The notes under the pieces: generated by a model
What the model was told of the DNA's origin: nothing
Seen by the model: only the letters and a program-made list of their open reading frames with translations
The model's database searches: none
Part shown: piece by piece, positions 63,243 through 64,000 of the stretch
Layout of the letters: every line of letters begins with the position of its first letter
Numbering within the stretch: position 1 is the first letter of the stretch
Assembly: GCF_006874705.1 (NCBI RefSeq)
Contig: NZ_CP035382.1
Coordinates: 2,418,001-2,482,000 of the forward strand
Length of the DNA stretch: 64,000 nucleotides
DNA from: Leclercia adecarboxylata
GTDB taxonomy: Bacteria > Pseudomonadota > Gammaproteobacteria > Enterobacterales > Enterobacteriaceae
Direction of reading: 5' to 3'
Translations under genes and position numbers: made by a program

Positions 63243-64000
63243 TTAATGGATCTTCTGCGCCGCCATCCCCGGCGCGCTTTCACGGCTCTCCTGGCGGGTC
63301 ATCGGGATCCGCGTCAGTACCAGCGCTCCCACCACCAGCAGTCCGGCCACGAACCACAGCCCGGAGCTGAAGCTGCCGGTGGCGTCGCGCAGAATGCCGA
63401 TCAGCAGCGGGCTGACGGCGGAACCGACGTTGCCGATGGCGTTGATCACCGCCAGCGCCACCGCCCGGGACTGGAGGCTAATAACCTGATCCGGGGTGGT
63501 CCAGAAGATCGCCATGGCGGTAAACGACCCGGTTGAGGCCATGATGATGCCAAGCAGCTGGATCAGGCTGTGATCGGTCGCCGACGCCAGCAGCCATCCC
63601 GCCGCCGCAAACAGGTACGGCAGGATGGTGTGCTTTTTTCGCTCTTTCAGCCTGTCCGAGCGGCGGCTCCACCACAGCATGCCAAGGATGGTACAAAACT
63701 GCGGGATCGCCGCCAGCAGGCCAATCACGATGTTGCTGCTGCCGGTGTTAAAGCTCTGCAGGATCTGCGGCGTCCAGATGTTGATGGCGCTCAGGGTGTT
63801 GGTCAGACAGAAATAGGCCAGCGTGTAGAGCAGCACCGCCGGGGTCAGCACTTCACGTAGCGTCGAACGCGGCGTAGCGGCATGCGCCACGGCGTTCTCC
63901 TGCTCGCGGGCGATCATCGTTTTCAGGGTCTGCTTCTCTTCGTCGTCCAGCCAGGTGGCCTGATCCGGCGTGTCGTTCAGGAAGAACCAGGTCACCACGC
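63243..64000 (-). CDS. hpaX: 4-hydroxyphenylacetate permease HpaX, C-terminal part
   Basis: The frame runs to the right window edge without a start; about 252 residues of an MFS transporter remain with six hydrophobic segments. Blocks LTPAVLLYTLAYFCLTNTLSAINIWTPQIL and GLLAAIPQFCTILGMLWWSRRSDRLKERK are typical of the anion:cation symporter (ACS) MFS family. Position directly before hpaA identifies it as HpaX, inner-membrane 4-HPA importer. The N-terminal half lies beyond the window. Confidence 0.9.
   Translation of the reverse strand, partial: VVTWFFLNDTPDQATWLDDEEKQTLKTMIAREQENAVAHAATPRSTLREVLTPAVLLYTLAYFCLTNTLSAINIWTPQILQSFNTGSSNIVIGLLAAIPQFCTILGMLWWSRRSDRLKERKKHTILPYLFAAAGWLLASATDHSLIQLLGIIMASTGSFTAMAIFWTTPDQVISLQSRAVALAVINAIGNVGSAVSPLLIGILRDATGSFSSGLWFVAGLLVVGALVLTRIPMTRQESRESAPGMAAQKIH

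Overview
The window is enterobacterial chromosome. Most genes match Escherichia/Enterobacter-type families at full length (yjiR, yjiS, yjiN, yjiA-yjiX-btsT, hpaB, hpaC, hpaA, rfbBDAC), and the intergenic gaps carry REP-type palindromes typical of Enterobacteriaceae. I cannot fix the genus. The penicillin G acylase resembles the E. coli and Kluyvera enzymes, so a genus such as Enterobacter, Leclercia or Kluyvera would fit. The first gene (TonB-dependent receptor) and the last (hpaX) are cut by the window edges. I saw no rRNA, tRNA, CRISPR array or insertion sequence.

Left part (1-29.5 kb): a counterpart of the E. coli yji variable region. yjiR/yjiS stand at 1.1-2.9 kb, yjiN at 14.8-16.1 kb and yjiA-yjiX-btsT at 26-29.5 kb. 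None of the E. coli restriction genes (hsd, mcr, mrr) is present. Small accessory sets fill the space: a PdxR-like regulator with an AhpD-like protein; a LysR regulator with an aldehyde dehydrogenase; a KacAT-type and a DinJ-YafQ-type toxin-antitoxin pair; a monooxygenase/ACT/ArsR operon; an AT-rich LuxR cluster; a MarR-HlyD-DUF2955 efflux operon; a LysE exporter with an AraC regulator; an orphan Hcp module with a candidate type VI effector and immunity protein; a Sad-like dehydrogenase; and penicillin G acylase.

Middle part (29.7-57.1 kb): a complete ABC-dependent (group 3-like) capsule locus, all on the minus strand. In transcription order: a small lipoprotein, kpsD-M-T-E (export), a CgeB-like glycosyltransferase, wecB and wecC (UDP-ManNAcA), a 1420-residue multidomain glycosyltransferase, a two-domain glycosyltransferase, a tandem heparinase-II/III-like protein, a GT2/GT7C-like glycosyltransferase, rfbBDAC (dTDP-L-rhamnose), then kpsC and kpsS (poly-Kdo linker). 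The serotype-specific centre (about 38-48.5 kb) is strongly AT-rich, while its flanks have core-like composition. An ops (RfaH)-like element lies in the leader. The expected polymer contains ManNAcA and probably rhamnose.

Right part (57.5-64 kb): the 4-hydroxyphenylacetate cluster (hpaX, hpaA, hpaB, hpaC), split between hpaA and hpaB by about 2.7 kb that holds an unknown gene and an AbiE-type toxin-antitoxin locus. The AbiEii toxin gene has an in-frame TGA exactly in its conserved nucleotidyltransferase motif, while the AbiEi antitoxin gene is intact.
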